Origin: Clostridium sp. KNHs205
Lineage (GTDB): Bacteria; Bacillota; Clostridia; Lachnospirales; Lachnospiraceae
NCBI RefSeq assembly: GCF_000702945.1
Contig: NZ_JNLE01000003.1
Coordinates: 477,501-541,500 of the forward strand
Reading direction: 5' to 3'
DNA: 64,000 nucleotides
Numbering within the stretch: the stretch's first letter is position 1; each line of letters begins with the position of its first letter. The notes beneath the pieces were generated by a model. The model searched no databases. It was given only the letters and a program-made list of their open reading frames with translations, and was not told the DNA's origin. The position numbers were made by a program, and so were the translations under genes. Positions 19,366-28,722 of the stretch are shown here, one piece after another.

Positions 19366-21728
19366 TAAAATCAGAATGGAAAAAGATTAAAGCAAATAAA
19401 CTGCTGCTGGTATCTTTTATCGTAATATGTTGTATACCTTTGTTGTATGCTTCTTTTTTCTTAAGATCAATGTGGGATCCCTATGGTAAAGCTGAGAATC
19501 TTCCGATTGCAGTTGTAAACCAGGATCAGTCAGTGGAGTTTGAAGGCCAGACTTTATCCGTTGGTGAAAATGTAGTGGAGGAGTTAAAAGATGATGAGAG
19601 CCTTGAGTGGCATTTTGTAAACTCTAAGGAAGCCCTGCAGGGATTAAAGGATAAGAAGTACTATATGATAGTAACTTTCCCGGAGAATTTTTCTGCCAAT
19701 GCAGCAACTGTTCTCTCTGATGCTCCTACACAGATGGTCATCAATTATGAAACCAATGCCGGTGTGAATTATTTAGGTAAAGTAGTAAGCGTTCAGGCAA
19801 TCAAGGAACTGCAGACTAAGGTTTCAGAGAAAGTAACAAAGGCATATGTATCTGCAATTTTTGATAAAGTAGAAGATATGGGCGGTAAGATTACGGAAGC
19901 CGCAGATGCTTCCTCACAGATTAAAGACGGTTCTGATAAACTGAAGGAAGGCAATGAAACAATTTACAGCAACCTTGATAAATTGTCCAAAGCCAGCTTA
20001 ACTTTCAGTGACGGTGTGGATACTCTAAGTCTTGGCCTGAGTACTTACCTGGACGGTGTTCTCTCAGCTAATAAGGGAGCCTCTACCTTAAAGGATGGCT
20101 TGGCACAATATCAGGCTGGTGTCAAGACTTATACCAATGGTGTTAAGAAAGCAGCGGAAGGAGCAGATACCTTAAATGCAAATTCCGAAGACTTAAAGAA
20201 TGGTGCCAAACTGGTATCTGACGGCGTTTCAGAGTTAAATACAAAGCTTGGCACCACAATCGGTTCTTTAAGTTCAAATGCCGAAGGTGTAAAACAGCTT
20301 GCTGACGGTATGACAGCAGTTAACAGTGCAGTATCAACCCTTAATACCGGAGCAAAAGCACTGGCAGCAGGAATACCTTCAAAGGATCAGGTAAACGGTG
20401 TATCAAAGTATCTTGATTACAGTACTTTCAGTCAATTACCCAAGGAGCAGCAGGCAGTTCTCCTTCAGAGTGCCGCAAAACTTCTGGCAGGTTATGAAAC
20501 GGTAGGCACAGCAGCCAGTCAGATATCCGGTGGTTTAGGTCAGCTTGCAGAAAAAACCCCTGCATTGGTGGAGGGTACTTCTAAGTTAGATACAGCTTTT
20601 GGTTCTATTTCTACACAGGCACCTGCTTTGACAGAGGGGCTCAGTAAGTTAGCTACCGGTGCGAAAAGCCTGGAAACCGGTGTTACCTCTTATACCGACG
20701 GAGTGGATCAGTTAACAAAGGGCTTGGATCAGTTAGATACCAAAGCAACAGATTTAAACAACGGTATTGACAAAATAGCCGGAGGCAGCAAGGAGTTAAC
20801 AGCAGGTCTTAATAAGCTTGCTGAGAATAATGATAAATTATCAACAGGTATGGATAAAATAGCAAAAGGTGCAGAAGATATCCATGACGGTGCGGCTAAG
20901 TTAGCAGACGGTTCCAAACAGTTGGGAGATGGCTTGACAGACTTATCCGACGGTGCAGGAAAACTGTCCGATGGTTTACAGGAGGGTGCTGATACCATTG
21001 ATTCCTTTGCGGTCTCTGATGATTCTATCGATATGATAGCAGCACCTAGCACTTCAGAAGAGACCTTATACAGTGATGTTCCCAACTATGGTCATGCACT
21101 TGCTCCTTATGTATTATCACTTTCTCTGTATGTAGGATGTATGCTCTTTAACTTCATCTATCCTATCAGAAAAGTTGCCATGAAAGGTAAACCTGTAGTA
21201 CAATGGTGGCTTGCCAAATTATCCGTAGGTATCGTTGCGGCAACAGCAATGGCAGTAATCGATGCAGGCTTTATGCATGTGTTAGGGGTAACTACAGTAG
21301 AGACCGGAAATTACTATATAACAGCCATAATAACAGCCAATGCCTATATGCTCCTGATTATGCTGTTATCTGTAGCCTTTGATAATCCCGGACGTTTTGT
21401 AGCTATGATACTTTTGGTACTTCAGCTTGCCGGTGCAGGCGGAACCTTCCCTATGCAGTTAACGGATAAGTTCTTCCAGGCAATACACCCGGTACTTCCT
21501 ATGACATATTCTATCTATGCCTTCCGTCAGGCTATAAGCGGCGGTTTAGGTGAAGGAACTTTAGTTACCAGCTTATTTATATTATTGCTTATTGCATTGG
21601 TATCAGCGCTTCTCTTACTGGTATCCATGACAGTATTAAAAAAGATTAGCAAGGATGGCGTATCACAGTTAGATGATAACCAGAAACTTATGGATACAGA
21701 TTACTCCTATGTAAATTCAAGTCTGTAA
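19356..21728 (+). CDS. YhgE/Pip-family membrane protein
   Basis: 790-aa integral membrane protein of the YhgE/phage-infection-protein family. It has one N-terminal membrane helix (about 16-36), then a large extracytoplasmic domain. From about 180 to 550 this domain is made of degenerate repeats of the form LxxGxxxLxxGxxxL, with DG or NG turns, predicted to be helical. The C-terminus (about 575-765) has five to six membrane helices resembling an ABC-2-type permease. Known relatives include the lactococcal phage-infection protein and proteins linked to type VII secretion. No ESX gene is seen nearby. It is translationally coupled to the Rrf2 regulator and followed by a terminator. Confidence 0.9.
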   Translation: MEMIKSEWKKIKANKLLLVSFIVICCIPLLYASFFLRSMWDPYGKAENLPIAVVNQDQSVEFEGQTLSVGENVVEELKDDESLEWHFVNSKEALQGLKDKKYYMIVTFPENFSANAATVLSDAPTQMVINYETNAGVNYLGKVVSVQAIKELQTKVSEKVTKAYVSAIFDKVEDMGGKITEAADASSQIKDGSDKLKEGNETIYSNLDKLSKASLTFSDGVDTLSLGLSTYLDGVLSANKGASTLKDGLAQYQAGVKTYTNGVKKAAEGADTLNANSEDLKNGAKLVSDGVSELNTKLGTTIGSLSSNAEGVKQLADGMTAVNSAVSTLNTGAKALAAGIPSKDQVNGVSKYLDYSTFSQLPKEQQAVLLQSAAKLLAGYETVGTAASQISGGLGQLAEKTPALVEGTSKLDTAFGSISTQAPALTEGLSKLATGAKSLETGVTSYTDGVDQLTKGLDQLDTKATDLNNGIDKIAGGSKELTAGLNKLAENNDKLSTGMDKIAKGAEDIHDGAAKLADGSKQLGDGLTDLSDGAGKLSDGLQEGADTIDSFAVSDDSIDMIAAPSTSEETLYSDVPNYGHALAPYVLSLSLYVGCMLFNFIYPIRKVAMKGKPVVQWWLAKLSVGIVAATAMAVIDAGFMHVLGVTTVETGNYYITAIITANAYMLLIMLLSVAFDNPGRFVAMILLVLQLAGAGGTFPMQLTDKFFQAIHPVLPMTYSIYAFRQAISGGLGEGTLVTSLFILLLIALVSALLLLVSMTVLKKISKDGVSQLDDNQKLMDTDYSYVNSSL

Positions 21729-21747
21729 TTAAGTATCTGAGGAAAGA

Positions 21748-21791
21748 AGGCTTCATGACTTTTAATCGGTTTTTAAAAGCCATGAAGCTTT
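21748..21791 (+). terminator. Terminator of the Rrf2-YhgE operon
   Basis: AAGGCTTCATG (21748-21758) pairs with CATGAAGCTT (21781-21790), and the stem continues through CTTTTAA/TTTAAAAG. A T-rich tail follows. The remaining bases to 22063 hold an extended -10 box (TGCTATAAT, 21944-21952) for the next gene. Confidence 0.8.
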
Positions 21792-22063
21792 ACTTCTGTT
21801 TAAAAAACCATTGGTTAGGAATTCTTATTTTCCCGTTATAATGCATATTTCCTATAAAAATCATTCAGATTGTTAGAAAAACATATAAAAATGATAAAGT
21901 TTTTATTAATTTTCACTATATTCAAAAATTGTTCATAATTCTATGCTATAATGTAAAATGATTGGTGAAGTGGAGTTGCAGTAAGTATACAACTAATCGT
22001 AAAATATTCTAAACATGGGATAACAACGCGGGATTGACTTTTCCTTGTTTAAGGAGGACGGAA

Positions 22064-23002
22064 ATGGATTTACCTATTTTTTATAGTGAAGAAGACGAGT
22101 GGAAAAAAGTAATGCTCATGTATGACTCTGCTTTGAAAGAAATCAATACAAAGCTTGAAATACTGAATAATGAATTTAAACTGAATCATCAATACAATCC
22201 CATAGAACACATAACCTCCAGAATGAAATCTCCACAAAGTATAGCGAAAAAGCTAAGGCATAATAACCGGGAATTAACTGTAGAGAATATCGTTAAATAT
22301 ATAAATGACGTGGCAGGAATACGCATTATTTGTTCTTTTACTTCCGACATCTACCGTATTGCAGATCTTATTGCAGCACAAAGTGATGTTAATGTCCTGA
22401 AGGTAAAGGATTATATGATGTGTCCCAAGCCTAACGGATATACAAGTTACCATATGATAATATCAGTACCCATCTATCTCTCTGAGACCATGGTCAATGT
22501 AAAAGCAGAGATACAGATTCGTACTATTGCCATGGATTTCTGGGCCAGCCTGGAACATAAGATATATTATAAGTTCGAAGGGAATGCACCGGAGAGGATT
22601 AGCAAAGAACTAAAGGAATGCGCAGAAATCGTATCCTTTTTGGATCACAAGATGCTGTCCCTGAATGAAGAAATCAGGATGTACAATCCGGACAGTGAAA
22701 TGGATCACTACAGGGAAGTTGTATCTGAATCCTTTCAGAATATGATCAGAGAATCCTACGGAACAGTCATAGACGAGGATGATATCATTCAGGAGGATCA
22801 AGGCACCTTAAAGGATAGTGCAGAATATGAAGAGAAACATGAAATGTATGAGGAATTGTTTGAGGAAGTGGAAGTAGATAACCCTGCAGTAGCTGCAACG
22901 GATGCTGCCCCTGATACCGGGAAAGACGAGGTCAAAGAGAAAAGCAAATTTTTTCGATTCTTCAAACACAATGTTATAAGCGAAGAAATGGATAAAATGT
23001 AA
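22064..23002 (+). CDS. Small alarmone synthetase (GTP pyrophosphokinase) with acidic C-terminal tail
   Basis: Makes (p)ppGpp from ATP and GTP/GDP. The RelA/SpoT synthetase domain occupies roughly residues 20-190 of 312, with HITSRMKSP, DVAGIRI (82-88), KPNGYTSYH (122-130) and EIQIRTIAMDFWASLEHKIYYKF. There is no HD hydrolase, TGS or ACT domain. Typical members (YjbM/YwaC) are near 210 aa; here an extra ~100 residues are strongly acidic and end in a basic KEKSKFFRFFKHN patch. The start at 22064 is chosen because AAGGAGG lies 7 nt before it; a start at 22034 lacks a site. It is monocistronic, ending at a shared bidirectional terminator. Confidence 0.92.
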   Translation: MDLPIFYSEEDEWKKVMLMYDSALKEINTKLEILNNEFKLNHQYNPIEHITSRMKSPQSIAKKLRHNNRELTVENIVKYINDVAGIRIICSFTSDIYRIADLIAAQSDVNVLKVKDYMMCPKPNGYTSYHMIISVPIYLSETMVNVKAEIQIRTIAMDFWASLEHKIYYKFEGNAPERISKELKECAEIVSFLDHKMLSLNEEIRMYNPDSEMDHYREVVSESFQNMIRESYGTVIDEDDIIQEDQGTLKDSAEYEEKHEMYEELFEEVEVDNPAVAATDAAPDTGKDEVKEKSKFFRFFKHNVISEEMDKM

Positions 23003-23013
23003 TACCGGATATA

Positions 23014-23100
23014 AAACAGCCTGAGGAAATCCTTAACCTGCCTCCCAAAGTTAATTTATTAGGTCTAACTTTGGGAGGTCGGTTCATCCTCAGGCTGTTT
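23014..23100. terminator. Two-tier bidirectional terminator
   Basis: Outer arms AAACAGCCTGAGGA (23014-23027) and TCCTCAGGCTGTTT (23087-23100) are perfectly complementary. They enclose a second perfect stem, CCTCCCAAAGTTA (23041-23053) with TAACTTTGGGAGG (23066-23078). It lies between convergent genes and can serve both strands. Confidence 0.85.
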
Positions 23101-23123
23101 CTATAGTTTCATAGTAATTTTAA

Positions 23124-24146
23124 TTATCTTCTTCCGATCTCAGTATCTGTCTCGGTTAATTTGCTGTTCTCTTTGATATAAGCAACAATATCATCAACTT
23201 CTGTAAAAGCAAGTGCTACATAGCTGTCAGCAGCTCCGTAGTAAATAGCAATCTTTCCTGATTCAGGATCATGGATTGTTGCACAAGGGAAGCATACATT
23301 AGGAACGAAACCTCTCTCCTCATACCACTCTTCAGGAGTTAAGATGAACTTGCTGCAACGATATTTAACGATGGAAGGATTGTCGATATCAAGGATTGCA
23401 CCACCGATGCTGTATACAAAACCATTGCAGGTACTGCTTACACCGTGATAGAACATTAACCAGCCTTCAGAGGTCTCAATAGGAGTAGCACCTCCACCGA
23501 TCTTAACGCTCTCCCACCAGCTCTTACCTTTTTCCATTACATGTCTGTGTTTGCCCCAGTATACCATATCAGGACTTTCACTTATAAAGATATCACCGAA
23601 AGGTGTGTGTCCGCTGTCGCTTGGACGGCTGAGCATTACAAAGTTGCCGTTAATTTTACGAGGGAATAATACTGCATTACGGTTGTATGGAATGAAAGGA
23701 TTCTCAAGTCTAACGAATTTCTTGAAATCAGTAGTTTTAGCCATACCGATTGCTGCACCGTAAAAATCCTGGCACCAGATGATATAATAAGTATCTTCAA
23801 CCTTAACAAGACGGGGATCATATGCATATAAAGGCATAAAAGGCTCACCGTTCTCATCTTCAAAAGGAATCTTATTCGGCTCGATATCCCAGTGGATAGC
23901 GTCTTTACTTCTTCCCATGTAGATGTAAGGAATCCCGTCTGTCTGCTCACCACGGAACACTCCGATGAACTCATCACCATAAGGCATAACAGCACTGTTG
24001 AAGATTCTTGCAACGCCTTCTACAGGGTTTCTTCCGATAATAGGGTTCTCATTATATCTCCATACAGGTGCTCCGCTGAGGTTCTCAGGTCTTTCCTGCC
24101 AGGGAATGTTCTTAACTGCGGGACTTATCATTTTAATTTTACTCAT
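23124..24146 (-). CDS. GH130 glycoside phosphorylase (beta-mannooligosaccharide type)
   Basis: Five-bladed beta-propeller phosphorylase that cleaves beta-mannosides with phosphate to give mannose-1-phosphate in the cytosol. Visible motifs are NPVEGVARIFNSAV, VFRGEQTDG and the catalytic-acid region AYDPRL with D110. Further on are NRNAVLFPRKI, the phosphate-contact segment SRPSDSGHTPFGDI, and GGATPIETSEGWLMFYHG. At 340 aa it resembles the shorter GH130_2 enzymes (such as RaMP2) more than the ~390-aa GH130_1 mannosylglucose phosphorylases; exact substrate is inferred. It is last in a minus-strand operon with an ABC importer. A small hairpin (CTTCC/GGAAG) sits in the leader 14 nt before its ATG. 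Confidence 0.9.
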   Translation of the reverse strand: MSKIKMISPAVKNIPWQERPENLSGAPVWRYNENPIIGRNPVEGVARIFNSAVMPYGDEFIGVFRGEQTDGIPYIYMGRSKDAIHWDIEPNKIPFEDENGEPFMPLYAYDPRLVKVEDTYYIIWCQDFYGAAIGMAKTTDFKKFVRLENPFIPYNRNAVLFPRKINGNFVMLSRPSDSGHTPFGDIFISESPDMVYWGKHRHVMEKGKSWWESVKIGGGATPIETSEGWLMFYHGVSSTCNGFVYSIGGAILDIDNPSIVKYRCSKFILTPEEWYEERGFVPNVCFPCATIHDPESGKIAIYYGAADSYVALAFTEVDDIVAYIKENSKLTETDTEIGRR

Positions 24147-24304
24147 AATCTCAAATGCTTCCGTAATGGAAGCCCCTTTCTAATATTTTCTCGTAAAACC
24201 CAAAGATTCTATAGTTAGTTCTACCCAAGATTAAGGATTCTTAAACTTATTGAAGCTATTCCTTAACAGGTTTTATTTTCGTACTGTTACCGGAGAGCAG
24301 CAAT

Positions 24305-24955
24305 TTATTTTCTGCGAAAAGGACTTTCCGTAAGATAATAAAATTCATCCTCTTCGCTTAATGTACCCAGAGTCTTGCGGTAGAGTAATATCTGAATAAA
24401 GATGACCGCTTCCAAAACAAAGATAAAAAATGTACTGGTCGGTACTAGTATAAACATTATAATATCAGAGAAAAAATATAACAGGCAAACAACCCCTACA
24501 AAGAGCAGTATAAAATAAGGGAGTTTGATAAATATGATACAGGTTATTTCTATCAGATCGATATTTTTTCCAATAAAAGTGCGATAGCCGGCTATATAAA
24601 GCATAAATACCAGTAATATGGAGGCCATAGCAAGGCATAACACAGAATAAATCATTTTATCAGCTCCCGCCCACAGGTAGATACCTGCGAGATTGAGAAG
24701 CATGATCAAATGAACGGGAATATATTTCATTAAATGGAGGGAATGTTTTAAATTCACAAAATAGGTTTTAACAATGCTGTCAGTGATGTTTATCTCTTTG
24801 TATATTACGTCCTTCCCAATCAGAAAGATTGCTCCAAGTGCAGGCAGAAGTAAAAAGCCTAAGGATAAAAGGACTGTCAGGAAGAATAAGATACTGGTAA
24901 AAAACACGATATGGACAGCGGACAAGATCTTGTAGAACAAGGATTCTCTTGTCAT
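24305..24955 (-). CDS. DUF624 (YesL-type) membrane protein
   Basis: 216-aa protein with about five to six hydrophobic helices, starting SLFYKILSAVHIVFFTSILFF and containing the family-like stretch LLLPALGAIFLIGKDVIYKE. YesL/DUF624 proteins are regular companions of carbohydrate ABC importers in Firmicutes, and their function is not established. Its start overlaps the stop of the upstream permease gene by 4 nt (ATGA), so it is co-translated with the transporter. It is followed after 158 bp by the GH130 gene. A role in importer assembly or sugar sensing would be a guess. Confidence 0.8.
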   Translation of the reverse strand: MTRESLFYKILSAVHIVFFTSILFFLTVLLSLGFLLLPALGAIFLIGKDVIYKEINITDSIVKTYFVNLKHSLHLMKYIPVHLIMLLNLAGIYLWAGADKMIYSVLCLAMASILLVFMLYIAGYRTFIGKNIDLIEITCIIFIKLPYFILLFVGVVCLLYFFSDIIMFILVPTSTFFIFVLEAVIFIQILLYRKTLGTLSEEDEFYYLTESPFRRK

Positions 24956-25779
24956 GATTTAATGGCACCTGCTAATCCGTAGAAAATATATTTCTGCAGG
25001 AAGATATATACAAGACCAATCGGTATGATTCCCAATAGAATTGCCGCTGCTACAATCTCAAAAGGAGTTGACATACTGCCGAAGAATTTATAAAGGGCCA
25101 CAGTAAAGGTCTGTACGTCTTTTCTTAAGTAAAGGTTAGGAATATAGAAATCATTATAATAACCAATTCCGTTTAAGATGAGTAAAGTTGTGCAGGCAGG
25201 CTTTAAAAGAGGAAGAATAATTTTTCTGTAAATCGTAAAGTAGCCGGCACCGTCTAACAAAGCGGATTCGTCAAGCTCCTTGGAGATGGAATCCAGCAGG
25301 TTAAACATGATATAGATACCGATAATACCTACACCGGAGTATAGAAGTATTACGCTGGCCATTTTATTAACCAGGTGCATACGGTATATAATCTGGAATA
25401 CAACGGTCTGGGTGGTAACAACCGGTATAAACATAGTTAATGTAAATAAGGTCATGATGATCTTTCTGCCTCTGAACTTAAAACGATGAAGCACATAAGA
25501 TACCATGGTAGTAAACATTATCTGCAGAGACAGGGAGATACCAAGAATAATAGCAGTATTTAACAAAGCCTTGCCAAGATTACCTACACGAATGGCATAA
25601 TTGAAATTATATCCGTTGAGCCAGTTCTTAGGAGGAGTCAGTACACCTGTAGCAGAGTATTCTGCACCGGTTTTAAAGGCCATGAATATTAGAGGAATTA
25701 TAGGGATTATTACAAAAATACATGCTGCAAAGAGGAATACATAGCGCAGTATCTTGTATACTTTACTTTCCTTTATCAT
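24952..25779 (-). CDS. Sugar ABC transporter permease (MalG-like)
   Basis: 275-aa inner permease subunit with six membrane helices. The EAA loop near 185-205 reads ELDESALLDGAGYFTIYRKIILPLLKP, where the ATPase docks. It begins 4 nt inside the end of the preceding permease gene. Together with that permease and the lipoprotein at 26802-28250 it forms a CUT1-type importer, most likely for beta-mannooligosaccharides given the GH130 gene in the operon. No ATPase gene is present in the locus, so a shared MsmK/UgpC-type ATPase encoded elsewhere is expected. Confidence 0.93.
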   Translation of the reverse strand: MIKESKVYKILRYVFLFAACIFVIIPIIPLIFMAFKTGAEYSATGVLTPPKNWLNGYNFNYAIRVGNLGKALLNTAIILGISLSLQIMFTTMVSYVLHRFKFRGRKIIMTLFTLTMFIPVVTTQTVVFQIIYRMHLVNKMASVILLYSGVGIIGIYIMFNLLDSISKELDESALLDGAGYFTIYRKIILPLLKPACTTLLILNGIGYYNDFYIPNLYLRKDVQTFTVALYKFFGSMSTPFEIVAAAILLGIIPIGLVYIFLQKYIFYGLAGAIKS

Positions 25780-26645
25780 CTTGCACTTTCTCCTTTCTTG
25801 TTAAAGATACTCTGTAAACCAACAGCTAAAACGACGATTACGAATACCATTATGGATAATGCAGCAGCAAAACCAACACGGTTCTCCATAAAGGCACTCT
25901 GCTGAATCTGAATAACAGGTGTTACTGTTCCATTAGAGCCGTTCATCATAATATAAGGTATTTCAAATACCTGAATGGAACCGGAAACACTTAGTAATAT
26001 GTTAATAAAGAGTACGTTACGAATGGAAGGAATGGATATGTAGAGAATTTCCTGCCATTTTGTACAGCCGTCTACGGCAGCCGCTTCAAATAAATCTGTA
26101 GAAATCGTCTGAAGAGCACCAAAGAACATGATAAAGTTCATACCATAATAACGCCAGATACTGATGGAAGCAATAGAGGGGTTAACTAAATTCAGGTTCT
26201 GAAGCCATTGCTGTTTTAAGGCTCCAAGACCGATTGTATCAAGTATCAGGTTAAGAGTACCGGAGTTATTAAAGAATATAATAAAAATTGTAGATACGAT
26301 AACACCGTTTAATAAATAAGGAATAATCAGAATTCCTTTAAACAGGTTTAAACCTCTGAACTTGCCGTTTACAAAGATTGCAAGGAAAAATGCAAATACC
26401 AGCTGTGGTATGGCAACAATCATATACCAGAGGCAGTTCTTGAAAACCATGATATACTGTGGATCAGTCAGTAATCTTTCGTAATTCTTAAGTCCAATCC
26501 ATCTGGGAGTGCCGACACCTTTATAGCTGGTAAAACTCAGATAAACATTGGTTAAGATAGGAATATAGGAGAATACCAGTAACTGAATGACCGGTATCAC
26601 TAAAAATGCAAAAATAATGATTTTGCTGCTTTTTGTTTGTTTCAT
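25776..26645 (-). CDS. Sugar ABC transporter permease (MalF/UgpA-like)
   Basis: About 289-aa permease with six membrane helices and the EAA loop DLFEAAAVDGCTKWQEILYISIPSIR. The ATG at 26645 is preferred because AGAGG lies 7 nt upstream; a reading from GTG at 26660 would add five residues and overlap that site. It overlaps the next permease by 4 nt. A long hairpin at 26732-26774 separates it from the substrate-binding protein gene, a common way to keep binding protein levels above membrane subunits. Confidence 0.93.
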   Translation of the reverse strand: MKQTKSSKIIIFAFLVIPVIQLLVFSYIPILTNVYLSFTSYKGVGTPRWIGLKNYERLLTDPQYIMVFKNCLWYMIVAIPQLVFAFFLAIFVNGKFRGLNLFKGILIIPYLLNGVIVSTIFIIFFNNSGTLNLILDTIGLGALKQQWLQNLNLVNPSIASISIWRYYGMNFIMFFGALQTISTDLFEAAAVDGCTKWQEILYISIPSIRNVLFINILLSVSGSIQVFEIPYIMMNGSNGTVTPVIQIQQSAFMENRVGFAAALSIMVFVIVVLAVGLQSIFNKKGESAR

Positions 26646-26731
26646 TTCAACCTCTTTCACTGCAGTTCTGAATGGGGAAGTCCAGACTGCTAATGTTACA
26701 TTTGTGATTGTTGTCTTTGTGAAACCGCTAA

Positions 26732-26774
26732 AGAGCCCTCACAGGCCGTAGGGCAACGGCCTGTGACTGGCTCT
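26732..26774 (-). terminator. Intercistronic hairpin between binding protein and permease genes
   Basis: AGAGCC and CACAGGCCGT (26732-26750) pair with ACGGCCTGTG and GGCTCT (26755-26773), interrupted by small bulges. The minus-strand tail is only weakly T-rich, so partial termination or mRNA protection is more likely than full stop. Confidence 0.7.
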
Positions 26775-26801
26775 TACATTGCGGTAATCGGTAGCTTTAG
26801 A

Positions 26802-28250
26802 TTAGTCTACCCACTCAAGTCCGAGTTCTTCTTTGTATTCTTTGTAAGCTTTGTTCTGTACATCTACCTGCTTGTTGTAAGCTGTCCAATCATCAGGTTT
26901 TGTTGTATCAAGAGCATCGAATAAAAGACCAACATATTTGTAATCTGCATATAAACCAGCTTCTGTTAAAACATCCTGATTTGCAAGAGTGTTTGCATCA
27001 GTAGCAGGGGAGAGAAGAACTTTGCAGTCTCCGCTTTCAACCATTTTATCAATGATGGAATACAGTTCGGGAACAACAGGAGTTACACCTTTTTTGTTAG
27101 CGATATATCCGCTGTCTGCGATAAACTGTGCATCTTCAGAAACATACTCGATGAAAGCTCTGGCTGCTTCTTTGTTCTTGGAGAATTTGCTGATTGCCCA
27201 GTTGTCAGCAGGAGCTGCAAGGACATATCTTCCTGCACCGAAATCAGGAGCGGGAGCAAATTTGATAATGGAAGGATCTTTTCCTTCAGGAACACGTCCC
27301 TGGATCTGAGGAACAACCCATGAACCGAAAAGCATCATACCAGCTTTTCCATAAGCTACGCTGTCCATAGCTACACCGAAATCAGTATAAACTTCAGGCT
27401 CAAAGTATCCTTTTGCTTTCCACTCTGTGTACATTTTGATTGTTTTACCAAAAGGAGCAGTTTCACTAAAAGGATTCTCAGTCTTTAATGTCTCAGCAAA
27501 TACGTTAGCATCACCAGCAACATAAGATGCGAAATCCTGTACAGTTGCAAGAGGCCAATTCTCAATTCTGTGTAAAGAGATAGGTGTTACACCGTTTGCT
27601 TTGATAGCTTCACACATTTTGTTGAACTCTTCAAGAGTTGCAGGAATTTCATCGTATCCAGCTGCTTTGATAACTTCTTCATTATATACTACAGCCTGGT
27701 TGTAGGCTCTTCCGGGCATTACGCTGTAAATGGTTGTACCGTCATTAGGCATTGCCAGCGCATAGTCGCCATATAATTCTTTACCTTCTTCTACAGTAAA
27801 GTAAGGCTCTGAATACTGTGCCCACTCTTCAAGACTCCAGTTAGGAGCTGTAAAGATGTCAACGGATTCATCCTGTACTTGGAACAGAGGTCTTAATTCA
27901 TCTTCATTGGAGATAACGTTAAGATCAACATTGATACCGGTTTCTGCTGTAAATTTCTCAGCTAATTGTTTTAAGTAAGCAGTAGACTCATCACGATATG
28001 TATTACCATCTTTGTCTTTCTTCTCTTCACCTAAAACTCTGTTTCCGCCATGTGTATATACACTAATGGTAGTTCCTTTTAATGATGATAAATCAGTACC
28101 TTCAGATCCTGTGCCTTCAGAAGAGGATGCTCCTTCAGTTGCTGCAGGCTCATTCGTCTTGTTTGTGTTGTTGCTGTTTGAGGAGCATCCAACCATGGAA
28201 ACTACCATCATGGATGCAAGAACAACTGCCAAAACTTTTTTTAGTTTCAT
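26802..28250 (-). CDS. Sugar ABC transporter substrate-binding lipoprotein
   Basis: 482-aa extracellular binding protein anchored by lipid. The signal peptide (about 1-21) ends in the lipobox VSMVGC, followed by a Ser/Asn/Thr/Glu-rich linker (22-55) and a family-1 solute-binding fold. AAGGAGG precedes the ATG. It is the first gene of the minus-strand operon with two permeases, DUF624 protein and GH130 phosphorylase, which suggests uptake of short beta-mannosides. The ligand itself is inferred from context only. It is divergent from the AraC-type gene at 28723, its likely regulator. Confidence 0.93.
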   Translation of the reverse strand: MKLKKVLAVVLASMMVVSMVGCSSNSNNTNKTNEPAATEGASSSEGTGSEGTDLSSLKGTTISVYTHGGNRVLGEEKKDKDGNTYRDESTAYLKQLAEKFTAETGINVDLNVISNEDELRPLFQVQDESVDIFTAPNWSLEEWAQYSEPYFTVEEGKELYGDYALAMPNDGTTIYSVMPGRAYNQAVVYNEEVIKAAGYDEIPATLEEFNKMCEAIKANGVTPISLHRIENWPLATVQDFASYVAGDANVFAETLKTENPFSETAPFGKTIKMYTEWKAKGYFEPEVYTDFGVAMDSVAYGKAGMMLFGSWVVPQIQGRVPEGKDPSIIKFAPAPDFGAGRYVLAAPADNWAISKFSKNKEAARAFIEYVSEDAQFIADSGYIANKKGVTPVVPELYSIIDKMVESGDCKVLLSPATDANTLANQDVLTEAGLYADYKYVGLLFDALDTTKPDDWTAYNKQVDVQNKAYKEYKEELGLEWVD

Positions 28251-28722
28251 AAAATTCCTCCTTAAATATTTGTTTTAAGTAAACATTAGACTAAAACCTC
28301 TTAAAAAAATTAAGTTTTTAATCTTGAATTTAATTGTATATTTACTTTCCTATTTAGTCATCTACTAATCTTGCAAAATTAAGTCGAATCTTGCGAAAAC
28401 TATGCAAAATATACTTTTTGGATATATAAATTTAGAATAATTGTGCACTTATGCTAAATGAAAAAACAGTACATTCATACAACTACCTAATAAATTGCAT
28501 AAGTTAATTGAATTAATCTTACTTTAACTGAATTGTATAGAGTTATTAGCATAAATAAGTTAACTAAACAGGTTATAAAATCATATTGCTATAAACTATT
28601 TTATACCTTATTATTATAGGAGGACAAGCTTTTGAATTTATTTTGTGCATAAATACCCAGATTAAAGGTGTTATGGCAAAATAAACAGATTACCTTTTCC
28701 TTGAAAGGAGAGTGAAGAGAAC
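28251..28722. other. Divergent promoter region between binding protein and AraC genes
   Basis: 472 bp of AT-rich DNA with no ORF. It should hold both divergent promoters, but no consensus -35/-10 pair stands out. Small near-palindromes such as AAGTTAATTGAATTAATCTT near 28501 could be regulator sites, which is unproven. Confidence 0.4.
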
